DNA from: Eremothecium cymbalariae DBVPG#7215
Lineage: Eukaryota; Ascomycota; Saccharomycetes; Saccharomycetales; Saccharomycetaceae
NCBI RefSeq assembly: GCF_000235365.1
Contig: NC_016450.1
Location: 1,302,001-1,366,000 of the forward strand
DNA: 64,000 bases
Reading direction: 5' to 3'
The notes beneath the pieces are model-generated. The model was not told the origin of the DNA and made no database searches. It saw nothing but the letters and a program-made list of their open reading frames with translations. The translations under genes and the position numbers were made by a program. Every line of letters begins with the position of its first letter. Within the stretch, counting starts at the first letter, position 1. Positions 1 to 8,657 of the stretch are shown here, one piece after another.

Positions 1-1917
1 GGTTATAGTGGTGCAGGAAGGTTCAGTTCAATAAACAGTACGACAGCCGTTGCAGATCTTGTTTTTTCAGCACATTCCTTTACTGAAAGTAGATCTCTGT
101 TTGAAGTAAGCGAACTTGGGCCATCCAGTTGCAGAGTTACAATTCGAGACAGGGCAACCTCCGACTATTTGGACATACCTTTAGTTCAAGGTATGGGATT
201 TACTACTGGTATATACCATGGTTCTTTGGTTGCCAAGTTGCATTCTGAAGTTGGTTTCAAACGGTTAATTAAGGAATATTCGGGTGATACAGTTATTGGT
301 ACCTCCAAGTACCGCATTACGTTAAACAACGGTGTTCAATGGTTAGTTTATGTTTCATTCCCTAGAGAATATCTTTTCAGATACTTTGACTTTTGGTTTC
401 ACCTTAAAATTTTTGACGCCAAAACAATTATTGCATCTAGTCCTATGAGCGGTCTCATTATACAGGTCGCCGAAGCGCCTAAAGATAGGAACATGGAAAT
501 TTCCTATGATCGATCAGCCGGAATGTATGTTACAAAATTTGAACTCCAAGGTGTTTCTGACAGAACTAGAGCAGAATATTCTTTTGAGTACACCACAATT
601 GGCGATTCAAAATCTGGTCTTCCCATAGTGTTTGCTCTACCTCATCATTTGCGTATGCTAACGCCTGAAAGTTTAGCCGCCACTACCAATATCCAGTGCC
701 AGACGAACACTAAAGGGATTATGACTGGATTTCTCACAAAATCTTTGAAATTTGTGAATCACTTAGAAAGTAAAGTTTCCTGGCTGCCATATAATTCTCA
801 AGCTGATCTAAAATATTCTAGCAAACAGCTGAATCTGCTGTCACGGGTAGCCAATAAAGAACTCCAAGTAGACGTGCTTTCTTCTATAACCGGTTTGAAC
901 ACTTATTTTGGAGGTAAAATAATAGATAAGTTTGCTTATATTCTCTTAACAGTATCAGAGATACTCGATGATAAAAATTTGACATTGAAAGCATTAGATT
1001 CTATGAAATCTGTGTTTGATGTACTATTAGCTAACAAGCAAACATATCCACTTTTCTACGATATTAAATTTGGGGGTGTCGCGTCAACAGCTGATCTAGG
1101 TTCATATCAATCATTTATTGATTTTGGGAACACATATTATAATGACCACCACTTTCATTTTGCATATTTGATCCATGCCGCAGCGGTTATTGGCTACGTT
1201 GATGGAAAGCACAATGGGACGTGGGCACACGATAATAAAGAGTGGGTCAATGCTTTGATTCGTGATGTTGCAAATCCCTCGAATGAAGACACATATTTCC
1301 CTGTGTCCCGCATGTTCGATTGGTACCATGGCCATTCTTGGGCATCTGGTTTATATGAAAATCCTAGGGGAAGGAATCAAGAATCCAGTTCAGAAGATTT
1401 AAATTTCGCATACGCAATGAAAATGTGGGGCAAGGTTATCGGCGACACGTCCATGGAACTCAGAGGTGATTTAATGATCTCCATCATGAAAGAATCATTT
1501 AACAGCTACTATTTGTATTCAGATGACAATGAAATCGAGCCCGCGCAACTCGTTAAAAATAAAGTTTCTGGGATTTTGTTCGAAGACATGATTGACTATA
1601 CAACATATTTCGGTACGAATATAGAATACATCCACGGTATCCATATGCTACCTATTATTCCTGCATCTAGCGAAACTAGGGGTCCAAAATTTGTCGCTGA
1701 AGAATGGAATCAAAAACTATCCGGAATAGTAGATGAACTAAACACTGGCTGGAGAAGCATACTCGAACTTAATCGAGCCCTATATGATCCCAAAGCATCC
1801 TACAATTTCTTTGCACAGAAAAATGTTAGTTATGCAGACTATTTAGACAGTGGCTTGAGTAGGACTTGGGCACTGGCATTTTCTGGTGGGCTTGCAAACA
1901 CTTCTGACCTTTTATAG
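1..1917 (+). CDS. Endo-1,3-beta-glucanase, GH81 family (5' end outside window)
   Basis: The frame is open from base 1 to the TAG at 1915-1917, giving 638 residues with the N-terminus cut off by the window edge. GH81 enzymes (yeast Eng1/Dse4 and Eng2/Acf2) hydrolyse internal beta-1,3-glucan bonds in the cell wall. Visible family blocks are PLVQGMGFTTGIYHG near partial residue 60, DWYHGHSWASGL near 440, and NQESSSEDLNFAYAMKMWG shortly after; these carry the Asp/His and the paired Glu residues implicated in GH81 catalysis. The missing N-terminus would decide between the secreted, cell-separation form (Eng1/Dse4) and the cytosolic form (Eng2/Acf2). The MGFTTGIYHG wording and ending soon after the catalytic domain lean to Eng2/Acf2, but this is inference. 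Confidence 0.9.
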   Translation, partial: GYSGAGRFSSINSTTAVADLVFSAHSFTESRSLFEVSELGPSSCRVTIRDRATSDYLDIPLVQGMGFTTGIYHGSLVAKLHSEVGFKRLIKEYSGDTVIGTSKYRITLNNGVQWLVYVSFPREYLFRYFDFWFHLKIFDAKTIIASSPMSGLIIQVAEAPKDRNMEISYDRSAGMYVTKFELQGVSDRTRAEYSFEYTTIGDSKSGLPIVFALPHHLRMLTPESLAATTNIQCQTNTKGIMTGFLTKSLKFVNHLESKVSWLPYNSQADLKYSSKQLNLLSRVANKELQVDVLSSITGLNTYFGGKIIDKFAYILLTVSEILDDKNLTLKALDSMKSVFDVLLANKQTYPLFYDIKFGGVASTADLGSYQSFIDFGNTYYNDHHFHFAYLIHAAAVIGYVDGKHNGTWAHDNKEWVNALIRDVANPSNEDTYFPVSRMFDWYHGHSWASGLYENPRGRNQESSSEDLNFAYAMKMWGKVIGDTSMELRGDLMISIMKESFNSYYLYSDDNEIEPAQLVKNKVSGILFEDMIDYTTYFGTNIEYIHGIHMLPIIPASSETRGPKFVAEEWNQKLSGIVDELNTGWRSILELNRALYDPKASYNFFAQKNVSYADYLDSGLSRTWALAFSGGLANTSDLL

Positions 1918-2085
1918 CAGCAATTTCAACGTTACAAAGTAGAGCTCAAGCGAATTTTGTCTATGGACAATGCGTGGGAAGTCTTCATTTATAATGAAAT
2001 ATTATACCAGTTTATATTATAACGCGAAATATGACGTTCAGAATTTTAGAGCGAAACATGGTTATATAAAATAACAGCCAAGCTC

Positions 2086-4965
2086 TTATAATTCAACGTA
2101 TTTTTTCACTGAAATCATACCCTTGTCCTTACTTGAGTATATGATATGTTTTGGTGAATACTTCCTCAATTCGTCATATGCAGGAACATTTGTCGTTGCA
2201 AATCCATCAGTGATAGAACCAGTGTCATATTCACCCCAATAGCAGGTAACACTGACACCTAATAAATCATCTTCTTCATCATAAAAGACGTAATTATCTT
2301 GGTGACTGCGATACAGAACCTGTGGAATCCACTCCAACCCCACAGAGTAGTGGTCATGTTTAAAATCAAGTTTATGCAACTGTAGCTCAGTGATACCATT
2401 ATTCCAACGGTAATGGTCGTTGCCGTATTCATCTTTATAATAACCGTTTTTTTTAACTGCCACGGTTCGGAAAGATGATATGTTTGAAGTGCCATTATGA
2501 ATTATTGTAACTTCCCTTAATGGTGAGGTTCCATGTTTCCAATGTTGGAATGCCGTGCTGTTAAATGACAAGGTACAAACTCTATTATCTTCAACATTTA
2601 TTCTTAGCTCGGCAGTAATAGGCTGATAAGGCGTTCTCTTTGTAGAATTACGATCATCTCTAATCACCTCAACTGACATTATGTCATGCCAATCAGTACC
2701 CATAGAGTGAAAACGTTCAAACATTCTTGGAAGTGTACCGGTGTATTCACATACGTCTACACCATTACCATTGAACTCATCACATGCGAAGCTTGTAACA
2801 CTTGGAATGTTCTTTAAAACTGGCTCCATAAATGCTTTTTCACGTCCATATAAATATACTGAAGAAGAATTTTTTATATCCAAATCAATAGTTTGCTGGA
2901 ATTTCAATTTTAATGGAGAGGACTCTGTAAAAGGAGAAGCCGATATAGTCCACATTGACGTTACAGTGGCCATAACAAGGAACAGTAATCCAACGTGTGA
3001 ATGCAATTTGTAAGTAAATGGAAGTAATGGCAAGGATAACAACAAACTGCCTATTAAAGCCATGTGTGTCACAAAAGTGGTGCTCTTTGCACTTTCCTGA
3101 ATGGTTTGATTCATGGCTCCCATAATTAAGTCCATACACACCCAAGTGAAATATGTTACTGGTGGAGTGACTACCAAAAATTGAATACTCCAATCGTAGT
3201 TTAACACATTCGTAACAATACTCTTACACACTTCGCTCTTGGAGCCTGCAGTAGCAGGCAATTTTGAACATGCAGACGGTATATTTGGGTTCAATAATGG
3301 TGTACTTTCTGTGTGTTCAGTTCCAGCATCCACAGAAATGATTACCTGAGGTGCCTCAGAAGGTTCACCGGTGCGCTGCTCCACGTCAAAATTACTAATG
3401 CGCCGGTATCTATTTTTCAGAACTGACACTTTTGCTTTGAAAGTTGCGCAGAACACACCAATAATGGCACCTATCGAGACGAAAGTATATCCTACTGTAA
3501 AAGGGTATACACCGGTGGCTGTATAGTTTGAATCACGAAGCCAGCGCGTCACAGATATTAAGTAAATCCATAGAACCAGAGAAACCTGCACCAATGCCAC
3601 TGTCTTAAAGTCACGCAAAGGACGGAATTTTTCCCACGAAGATAAAATGAGATAATTAATGAAAATGAATAAAGAAGATTCCGCCAATATTGGAGATGTG
3701 TAATCACGAGAAAACACATAAGGGTTACAATGGCCAACTAACACCTGGAAGAATTTCACACCAAAATATGCTACAGCCACAGAAGACGGTAGTCTCAACA
3801 GAGCGGCGCAGAAGTTCACTTTTAAGGCTTGCAGATCCTGCGCTACAAGGAATAACACAGCAAGAATAGATGGGAACAATGCCAATAAAATGCAGTTCCA
3901 GTAAAATAATTTCTTGGCAGACCAGACCACAAACCATTTACCAAACAAATCAAAGTATACAGCAGTAGAGCTGTCTGTCATATCAGGCTGGTTAATCGCC
4001 ATATAATTTGTCAACTGCAATGCAGTGTTCAACATATGCCATAAGGATTGCTTACTCGTATACAACACAGTATCCTTGGCAGTGTGGTATAGATTTCTTG
4101 GCCTATAGAAGGCAATGTCCCATCCACGTAAGCCCTTATTTTCGTATACTTTAAAGTCAGTTTCAGAACCAATATTACCCGTGTAAAATCCTTGCTGGTA
4201 AATTGAATTACCGAATGGTTGCTGACGAACAGCATCTGCGTATACAGACGCAGTAGAAACATCTGATGTCCTAAACAATACTGCCTTTCCACCAGCACCA
4301 GTCCCCTCCAAGTTTACAACATATAAGAGTTCCTTCGACCATGGGTGTTCGAAAAATGCTTCAGCACCTGCCAATCCAAACTCCTCATTATTGTTGAAAT
4401 TAAACACTAAGGTACGCTCTGGTTGGTTCTTCGCATAGTGCGTTAGAATGGCCAACATGGAAACAATCCCCATACCATCATCAGTGGCACCAAAACTAGA
4501 TGGCACACTGTCATAGTGTGCAGATAACAATAACCCTGGTAAATTGGGGTTCCTACCTTGAACCCTAGCCAAAACATTCGAAGATTCATAATAAATGACC
4601 TTAGATTCAGCTGTCGACGAATTTTTATCTTCTTCGACTCTAAACAATGTCTTCAAACCTATTCCATAATCATCCGACACTTCTGTAAACAAAGAGTCTC
4701 TCGTAATTTCATTAGCTCGATCCAACAAGTAAGCATGGACTTTATCATTCGCATGTGATGCATAAGGATGGGGATATTGCGTGATAATTTCCAAATCAAA
4801 CCATGCATCTTCCAACATTTGCGAATAATTATAATCAGTTGGTAACGTAAGCTGGTAACGAAAGTGATCCCAAAGGTACAACACTGAGATCAACGCATAC
4901 GTGATCACCAATAAAGTACTTAGGTTGGTCTTCCTAAACCGAAACAGAGACCTGAGAACACTCAT
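2086..4965 (-). CDS. PFF1: Vacuolar membrane zinc metalloprotease (M28 family)
   Basis: The 959-residue product is collinear over its full length with S. cerevisiae Pff1 (YBR074W). A short N-terminal signal-anchor (LSTLLVITYALISVLYLW) precedes an M28 peptidase domain with the zinc-site blocks LSAHYDSVP (His about 150), GATDDGMG, NNNEEFGLAG (Glu194/195), VNLEGTGAGGKA, SETDFKVY and NLYHTAKD. About eight further membrane segments and a lumenal C-terminal domain with CYWGEYD follow. The ATG at 4965 (MSVLRSLFRFRKTN) is preferred because it matches the yeast N-terminus. An in-frame ATG at 5046 would add 27 residues, but it lies only about 45 bp from a TATATAA-like element near 5092-5098. The physiological substrate is not known from sequence. 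Confidence 0.95.
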   Translation of the reverse strand: MSVLRSLFRFRKTNLSTLLVITYALISVLYLWDHFRYQLTLPTDYNYSQMLEDAWFDLEIITQYPHPYASHANDKVHAYLLDRANEITRDSLFTEVSDDYGIGLKTLFRVEEDKNSSTAESKVIYYESSNVLARVQGRNPNLPGLLLSAHYDSVPSSFGATDDGMGIVSMLAILTHYAKNQPERTLVFNFNNNEEFGLAGAEAFFEHPWSKELLYVVNLEGTGAGGKAVLFRTSDVSTASVYADAVRQQPFGNSIYQQGFYTGNIGSETDFKVYENKGLRGWDIAFYRPRNLYHTAKDTVLYTSKQSLWHMLNTALQLTNYMAINQPDMTDSSTAVYFDLFGKWFVVWSAKKLFYWNCILLALFPSILAVLFLVAQDLQALKVNFCAALLRLPSSVAVAYFGVKFFQVLVGHCNPYVFSRDYTSPILAESSLFIFINYLILSSWEKFRPLRDFKTVALVQVSLVLWIYLISVTRWLRDSNYTATGVYPFTVGYTFVSIGAIIGVFCATFKAKVSVLKNRYRRISNFDVEQRTGEPSEAPQVIISVDAGTEHTESTPLLNPNIPSACSKLPATAGSKSEVCKSIVTNVLNYDWSIQFLVVTPPVTYFTWVCMDLIMGAMNQTIQESAKSTTFVTHMALIGSLLLSLPLLPFTYKLHSHVGLLFLVMATVTSMWTISASPFTESSPLKLKFQQTIDLDIKNSSSVYLYGREKAFMEPVLKNIPSVTSFACDEFNGNGVDVCEYTGTLPRMFERFHSMGTDWHDIMSVEVIRDDRNSTKRTPYQPITAELRINVEDNRVCTLSFNSTAFQHWKHGTSPLREVTIIHNGTSNISSFRTVAVKKNGYYKDEYGNDHYRWNNGITELQLHKLDFKHDHYSVGLEWIPQVLYRSHQDNYVFYDEEDDLLGVSVTCYWGEYDTGSITDGFATTNVPAYDELRKYSPKHIIYSSKDKGMISVKKYVEL

Positions 4966-5089
4966 CTGTCTCACAATTAACTTTCCCTGAAGCACAAATC
5001 TTTTAAACAACAGACTACTTTTCAAAACCTCGGTACAGGATATCATAGAGAAGAATAATAATAGATTCTGCTCGACAAGGAGTCGAGAG

Positions 5090-5338
5090 TTATATAAAAA
5101 CCTCGAGCTTTGTGTTTGCCACTAACCCGTCAGCCGCGCAAATATCAGAACTCGTTCGGAGTGATTTGTAAAGCCGCTCATGAATAAGTTGTTCGTCAAT
5201 AATGATGTTTATCACGTGATTTAGCCGTTTTTCCTCAAGCCTTTTTTTTTCATTGTATAAAAGATTCCAAGAAACTTGCGCATCCAACATGGTTTCAAGT
5301 ATTGCAATAGAGGCTTCTAAAAGAGTTATTTGATCCAT
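5090..5338 (-). CDS. Hypothetical small coiled-coil protein, 82 aa (uncertain)
   Basis: An ATG-started 82-codon ORF lies between the divergent genes PFF1 and HEM12. It predicts a charged, mostly helical protein with a heptad-like stretch (LEASIAILETMLDAQ, then NEKKRLEEKRLNHV) and no membrane segment. I do not recognise the family. For: a proper ATG, biased helical composition, and a size typical of small kinetochore or BLOC-type subunits. Against: it fills most of the shared promoter space, leaves only 74 bp before HEM12, and contains a palindromic CACGTG E-box at 5213-5218. No orthologue is known to me between these genes in S. cerevisiae. Confidence 0.35.
   Translation of the reverse strand: MDQITLLEASIAILETMLDAQVSWNLLYNEKKRLEEKRLNHVINIIIDEQLIHERLYKSLRTSSDICAADGLVANTKLEVFI
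5213..5218. promoter_or_regulatory. E-box CACGTG in the PFF1/HEM12 divergent region
   Basis: The 10-bp palindrome ATCACGTGAT at 5211-5220 contains the CACGTG core bound by Cbf1 (and Pho4) in yeasts. It lies about 200 bp upstream of HEM12 and 250 bp upstream of PFF1, inside the doubtful 82-codon ORF. Function is inferred from motif and position only. Confidence 0.4.
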
Positions 5339-5412
5339 TTGTGAACTAATTCTGTAGTCCAGATTTGATTTAGAAGTATCTTAATCTTTGCGTCCCTCTG
5401 AAGGAATTAAAC

Positions 5413-6519
5413 ATGCAGTCTGTTGATCGTTCAAAGTTTGCTCCTCTCAAGAATGACTTGATTTTAAGAGCTGCGAGGGGAGAAGCAGTAGAGAGGCCAC
5501 CATGCTGGATTATGAGGCAGGCGGGTCGCTATTTGCCTGAATACCATAAGGTTAAGGATGGTAGAGACTTTTTTGAGACTTGTCATGATGCAGAGATTGC
5601 TTCAGAGATTACTATTCAACCTGTAAAACGGTATGCCGGTTTGCTTGATGCTGCGATTATCTTTTCGGATATTCTTGTGATTCCTCAGGCGCTGGGGATG
5701 CGAGTGGAGATGTTGGAAGGCAAAGGTCCGCATTTTCCTGATCCGCTGCGGACACCAGAGCAATTGGAAACTGTACTACAGTACAAGGTGGATGTTCTCA
5801 AAGAATTGGACTGGGCGTTCAAAGCAATAACGATGACTAGAATCAAGTTGGCTGGTCAGGTTCCACTATTTGGGTTTTGTGGTGCGCCGTGGACCCTACT
5901 TGTATATATGACAGAAGGTGGCGGGTCTCGGCTATTTAGATTTGCCAAAGAATGGATTAACAAGCGTGCTGACTTGTCTCACACGTTGTTGCAAAAAATC
6001 ACCAATATAGCTGTCGAGTTTTTGGCCCAACAAGTTGTAGCAGGCTGCCAAATTTTGCAAGTTTTTGAAAGCTGGGGGGGTGAATTGAGTCCTGCTGATT
6101 TTGACGAATTCTCACTACCATACTTGAAACAAATTGCTGCCAGGGTCCCTGAAAGATTGAAGGAATTGGGTATTACTGAACATGTACCAATGACAGTTTT
6201 TGCCAAGGGATCTTGGTACGCACTGGACAAGTTGTGCAGTGCTGGCTATAATACTGTTTCTTTGGACTGGTTATGGAACCCAGCTGATGCCGTAAAAGTT
6301 AACAATGGTAGGGTTGTTTTACAAGGTAACCTCGATCCAGGCGTTATTTATGGTACTAAGGAAGTAATAACAAAGAAAGTGGAATTCATGATTAAGGAAT
6401 TTGGCGGCGGTAAGAAGAATTACATTGTGAACTTCGGTCATGGTACGCATCCTTTCATGGATCCTGAGAAGGTCAGGTATTTCTTGGAAGAGTGCCACAG
6501 AGTTGGTAGTGCCCAATAG
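5413..6519 (+). CDS. HEM12: Uroporphyrinogen decarboxylase
   Basis: Fifth enzyme of haem synthesis, a cytosolic enzyme that removes four acetate carboxyls from uroporphyrinogen III to give coproporphyrinogen III. The 368 residues are close to the family length (362 in S. cerevisiae). Both family signatures are intact: [11 protein letters not shown] at residues 29-39, and [16 protein letters not shown] near 156-171. The active-site Asp lies in the [13 protein letters not shown] block, and the C-terminal [15 protein letters not shown] with its conserved His is present. The ATG at 5413 is the first in frame and gives a normal N-terminus. The gene lies head to head with PFF1 and tandem with VMS1. 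Confidence 0.97.
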   Translation: MQSVDRSKFAPLKNDLILRAARGEAVERPPCWIMRQAGRYLPEYHKVKDGRDFFETCHDAEIASEITIQPVKRYAGLLDAAIIFSDILVIPQALGMRVEMLEGKGPHFPDPLRTPEQLETVLQYKVDVLKELDWAFKAITMTRIKLAGQVPLFGFCGAPWTLLVYMTEGGGSRLFRFAKEWINKRADLSHTLLQKITNIAVEFLAQQVVAGCQILQVFESWGGELSPADFDEFSLPYLKQIAARVPERLKELGITEHVPMTVFAKGSWYALDKLCSAGYNTVSLDWLWNPADAVKVNNGRVVLQGNLDPGVIYGTKEVITKKVEFMIKEFGGGKKNYIVNFGHGTHPFMDPEKVRYFLEECHRVGSAQ

Positions 6520-6743
6520 TGAAGTAGCTTAAATTATAATGCATAGATTATCATCTATATAAACTGTTCTATATGTAGGATTGTCTATTATGCTGTTTCT
6601 ATTGTAAGTTGGCAGTAAAGAACGATTTCATTCTTTATGTTTTTTGTCTCGAGTCCTCAGGTTAAAAATTGTTCGAACCTAAAACCTGCTGTACAAGAAT
6701 CATCACACATATACGGTGAGAACTGAAAACCCTAGAGCACTAG

Positions 6744-8591
6744 ATGTCAGATGCTTTAAAGAAGAATAACCTCTATATCTATGATCTATCTTCGGATGTT
6801 TTATCATCCTTGGAATTGATGGTCTTTGATGGGCTTGTCTCTGAAGTTTCGAAACAGGAACCCATCTCAACTACTGTAGACCAGGCTCCAATTGAAAGCG
6901 GTTCTAAGAAATGTACTTCATGTGGAATCGAATTAGAATCTTTGGATTTGTCACGAGCCCATTTCAAAGGTGATTTTCATAGATATAATCTTAAAAGGAA
7001 AATAAATGGTCTTGCTGCCATTCCATCTGAAGAATTTGATGCAATCACAGCAGCTAGCGATGTTGAGAGTATATCATGGTCGGAGAGTGATAGCTCGAGC
7101 GATAAGTCTGATGTTGAAGATATCTACAGCGGTGTTACGGATAAATTGTCTACAATCTTCGAGAATGAGATGAGAAACCTCAACATCTCACAGGAAGAGA
7201 AGCAGGAAGGGGAATCACTCCTTCCTAGCCACTTGAACACAAGGTCTGCGCTGCTTTTTCTAAAGTCTAAGCTCTTGAAAGCGAACAAATTATTTGGGAT
7301 TTACAAGCCTTTGTTCAACGCTGAAACCATCCTTAACCCGCTGGAAACAATAAACCTATGGAAACAGGAAGATCAATCTAGGAAACAATCTGCATTATTT
7401 ATGATCGGTGGGGGACATTTTGCTGGTGCAATTGTCTCTCATCAAAGATCTACTCTTACTGGAACATCGCGGAACTCATCAGGATCACCGCAAGAACAAT
7501 GCGTCAACTTTTTAGTGTCTAAAACATTTCATAGGTATACCACTAGAAGGAAACAAGGTGGCTCACAGTCTACTATGGATAATGCAAAGGGGAAAGCTAA
7601 TTCGGCAGGCTCTTCATTGCGTCGCTACAATGAAGCTGCTTTAAAGAATGATGTCCAAGTATTGTTGAAACAATGGGAGCCTTATTTGAGTAAGTGTGAA
7701 AATATATTTATTAGGGCAAAGAGTGCTTCTGATAAGAAGATATTCACTGAAGGAGACGTGTGCTTAAAAAAAGGTGATCCAAGGATTAAATCATTTCCAT
7801 TCACTACCCGAAGACCGACTACCAATGAATTAAAGAGAGTTTGGTGTCAGTTAACATATCTACAAATAGCTGAGAAACCAAGACCTGTTTTAAAAGATCC
7901 AAGATCTGTGAACAAGGTTATAGCCACTCCAAAAGAAGACAATAAAATTACTGAACAAGTATTAACACCCGCAGAAAAACACACTCACGAATTGATAACC
8001 CTCCTAAAGAAATCAAGGGCTCCTCAATTGGTAACGTATATCAAAAAGAATCAAATTGATGTGAATTTCGTTTTAGAGCCTGTTAAAGAGTATATACAGA
8101 CACCGACTATGCTTCACTTTGCTGCATTTAACTCACTGAAAAACATGGTCCTTATTCTTTTATCCACTTTAAAATGTAATCCTACAATTGAGAACGAATT
8201 TGGAAAAACAGCTTGGGATTTAGGTAAGAAGAAGGATGTTAAACAAGCCTTTCAGATTGCAAGATATAATTTAGGTGAGTCTTTCGTGGATTGGGAAAAG
8301 TCCCATATTGGCAAGCCCTTGAGCAGAGAAGAAGTAAATGAAATGAACCAAAAAGAAGCTGAACAAGAACAACAAGAGGTGGAAAAAGTAATAAAAGAAG
8401 AATTGGAAATTGTTAGAGGACAACAAAAAAAACAGCAAGAGTTAAAGCGGGGTGTTGGCAGAATGCTCAGTCAGCCGACAGACTTGGAAAGAACTATGAA
8501 CTCTCTGACTGATGACCAAAGAATGAAGCTAATGCGTGAGCAAAGGGCAAGGGCCGCTGAGGCGCGGATGCGTCAAAATTTGCAGAAATAA
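6744..8591 (+). CDS. VMS1: Vms1-type peptidyl-tRNA hydrolase of ribosome quality control
   Basis: The 615-residue protein matches Vms1 (YDR049W) in architecture. It has a zinc finger (CTSCGIEL, Cys57/Cys60 with His73/His79), then the VLRF1 release-factor-like domain (about 215-390) with the catalytic GSQ motif at residues 273-275 followed by SAGSSLRRYNE. An ankyrin-type segment (TPTMLHFAAF, about 450-500) precedes a charged C-terminal coiled coil and a VCP-interacting motif (RARAAEAR) close to the end. Vms1 cleaves peptidyl-tRNA on stalled 60S subunits and recruits Cdc48 to protect mitochondria from aberrant nascent chains. All key elements are present, so activity is expected. Confidence 0.95.
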   Translation: MSDALKKNNLYIYDLSSDVLSSLELMVFDGLVSEVSKQEPISTTVDQAPIESGSKKCTSCGIELESLDLSRAHFKGDFHRYNLKRKINGLAAIPSEEFDAITAASDVESISWSESDSSSDKSDVEDIYSGVTDKLSTIFENEMRNLNISQEEKQEGESLLPSHLNTRSALLFLKSKLLKANKLFGIYKPLFNAETILNPLETINLWKQEDQSRKQSALFMIGGGHFAGAIVSHQRSTLTGTSRNSSGSPQEQCVNFLVSKTFHRYTTRRKQGGSQSTMDNAKGKANSAGSSLRRYNEAALKNDVQVLLKQWEPYLSKCENIFIRAKSASDKKIFTEGDVCLKKGDPRIKSFPFTTRRPTTNELKRVWCQLTYLQIAEKPRPVLKDPRSVNKVIATPKEDNKITEQVLTPAEKHTHELITLLKKSRAPQLVTYIKKNQIDVNFVLEPVKEYIQTPTMLHFAAFNSLKNMVLILLSTLKCNPTIENEFGKTAWDLGKKKDVKQAFQIARYNLGESFVDWEKSHIGKPLSREEVNEMNQKEAEQEQQEVEKVIKEELEIVRGQQKKQQELKRGVGRMLSQPTDLERTMNSLTDDQRMKLMREQRARAAEARMRQNLQK

Positions 8592-8657
8592 AAAACTAAT
8601 ATTAGTACCATTCAACGTGGTTATTATAGATTAGTGATTGCAACATTAGATTCTATT

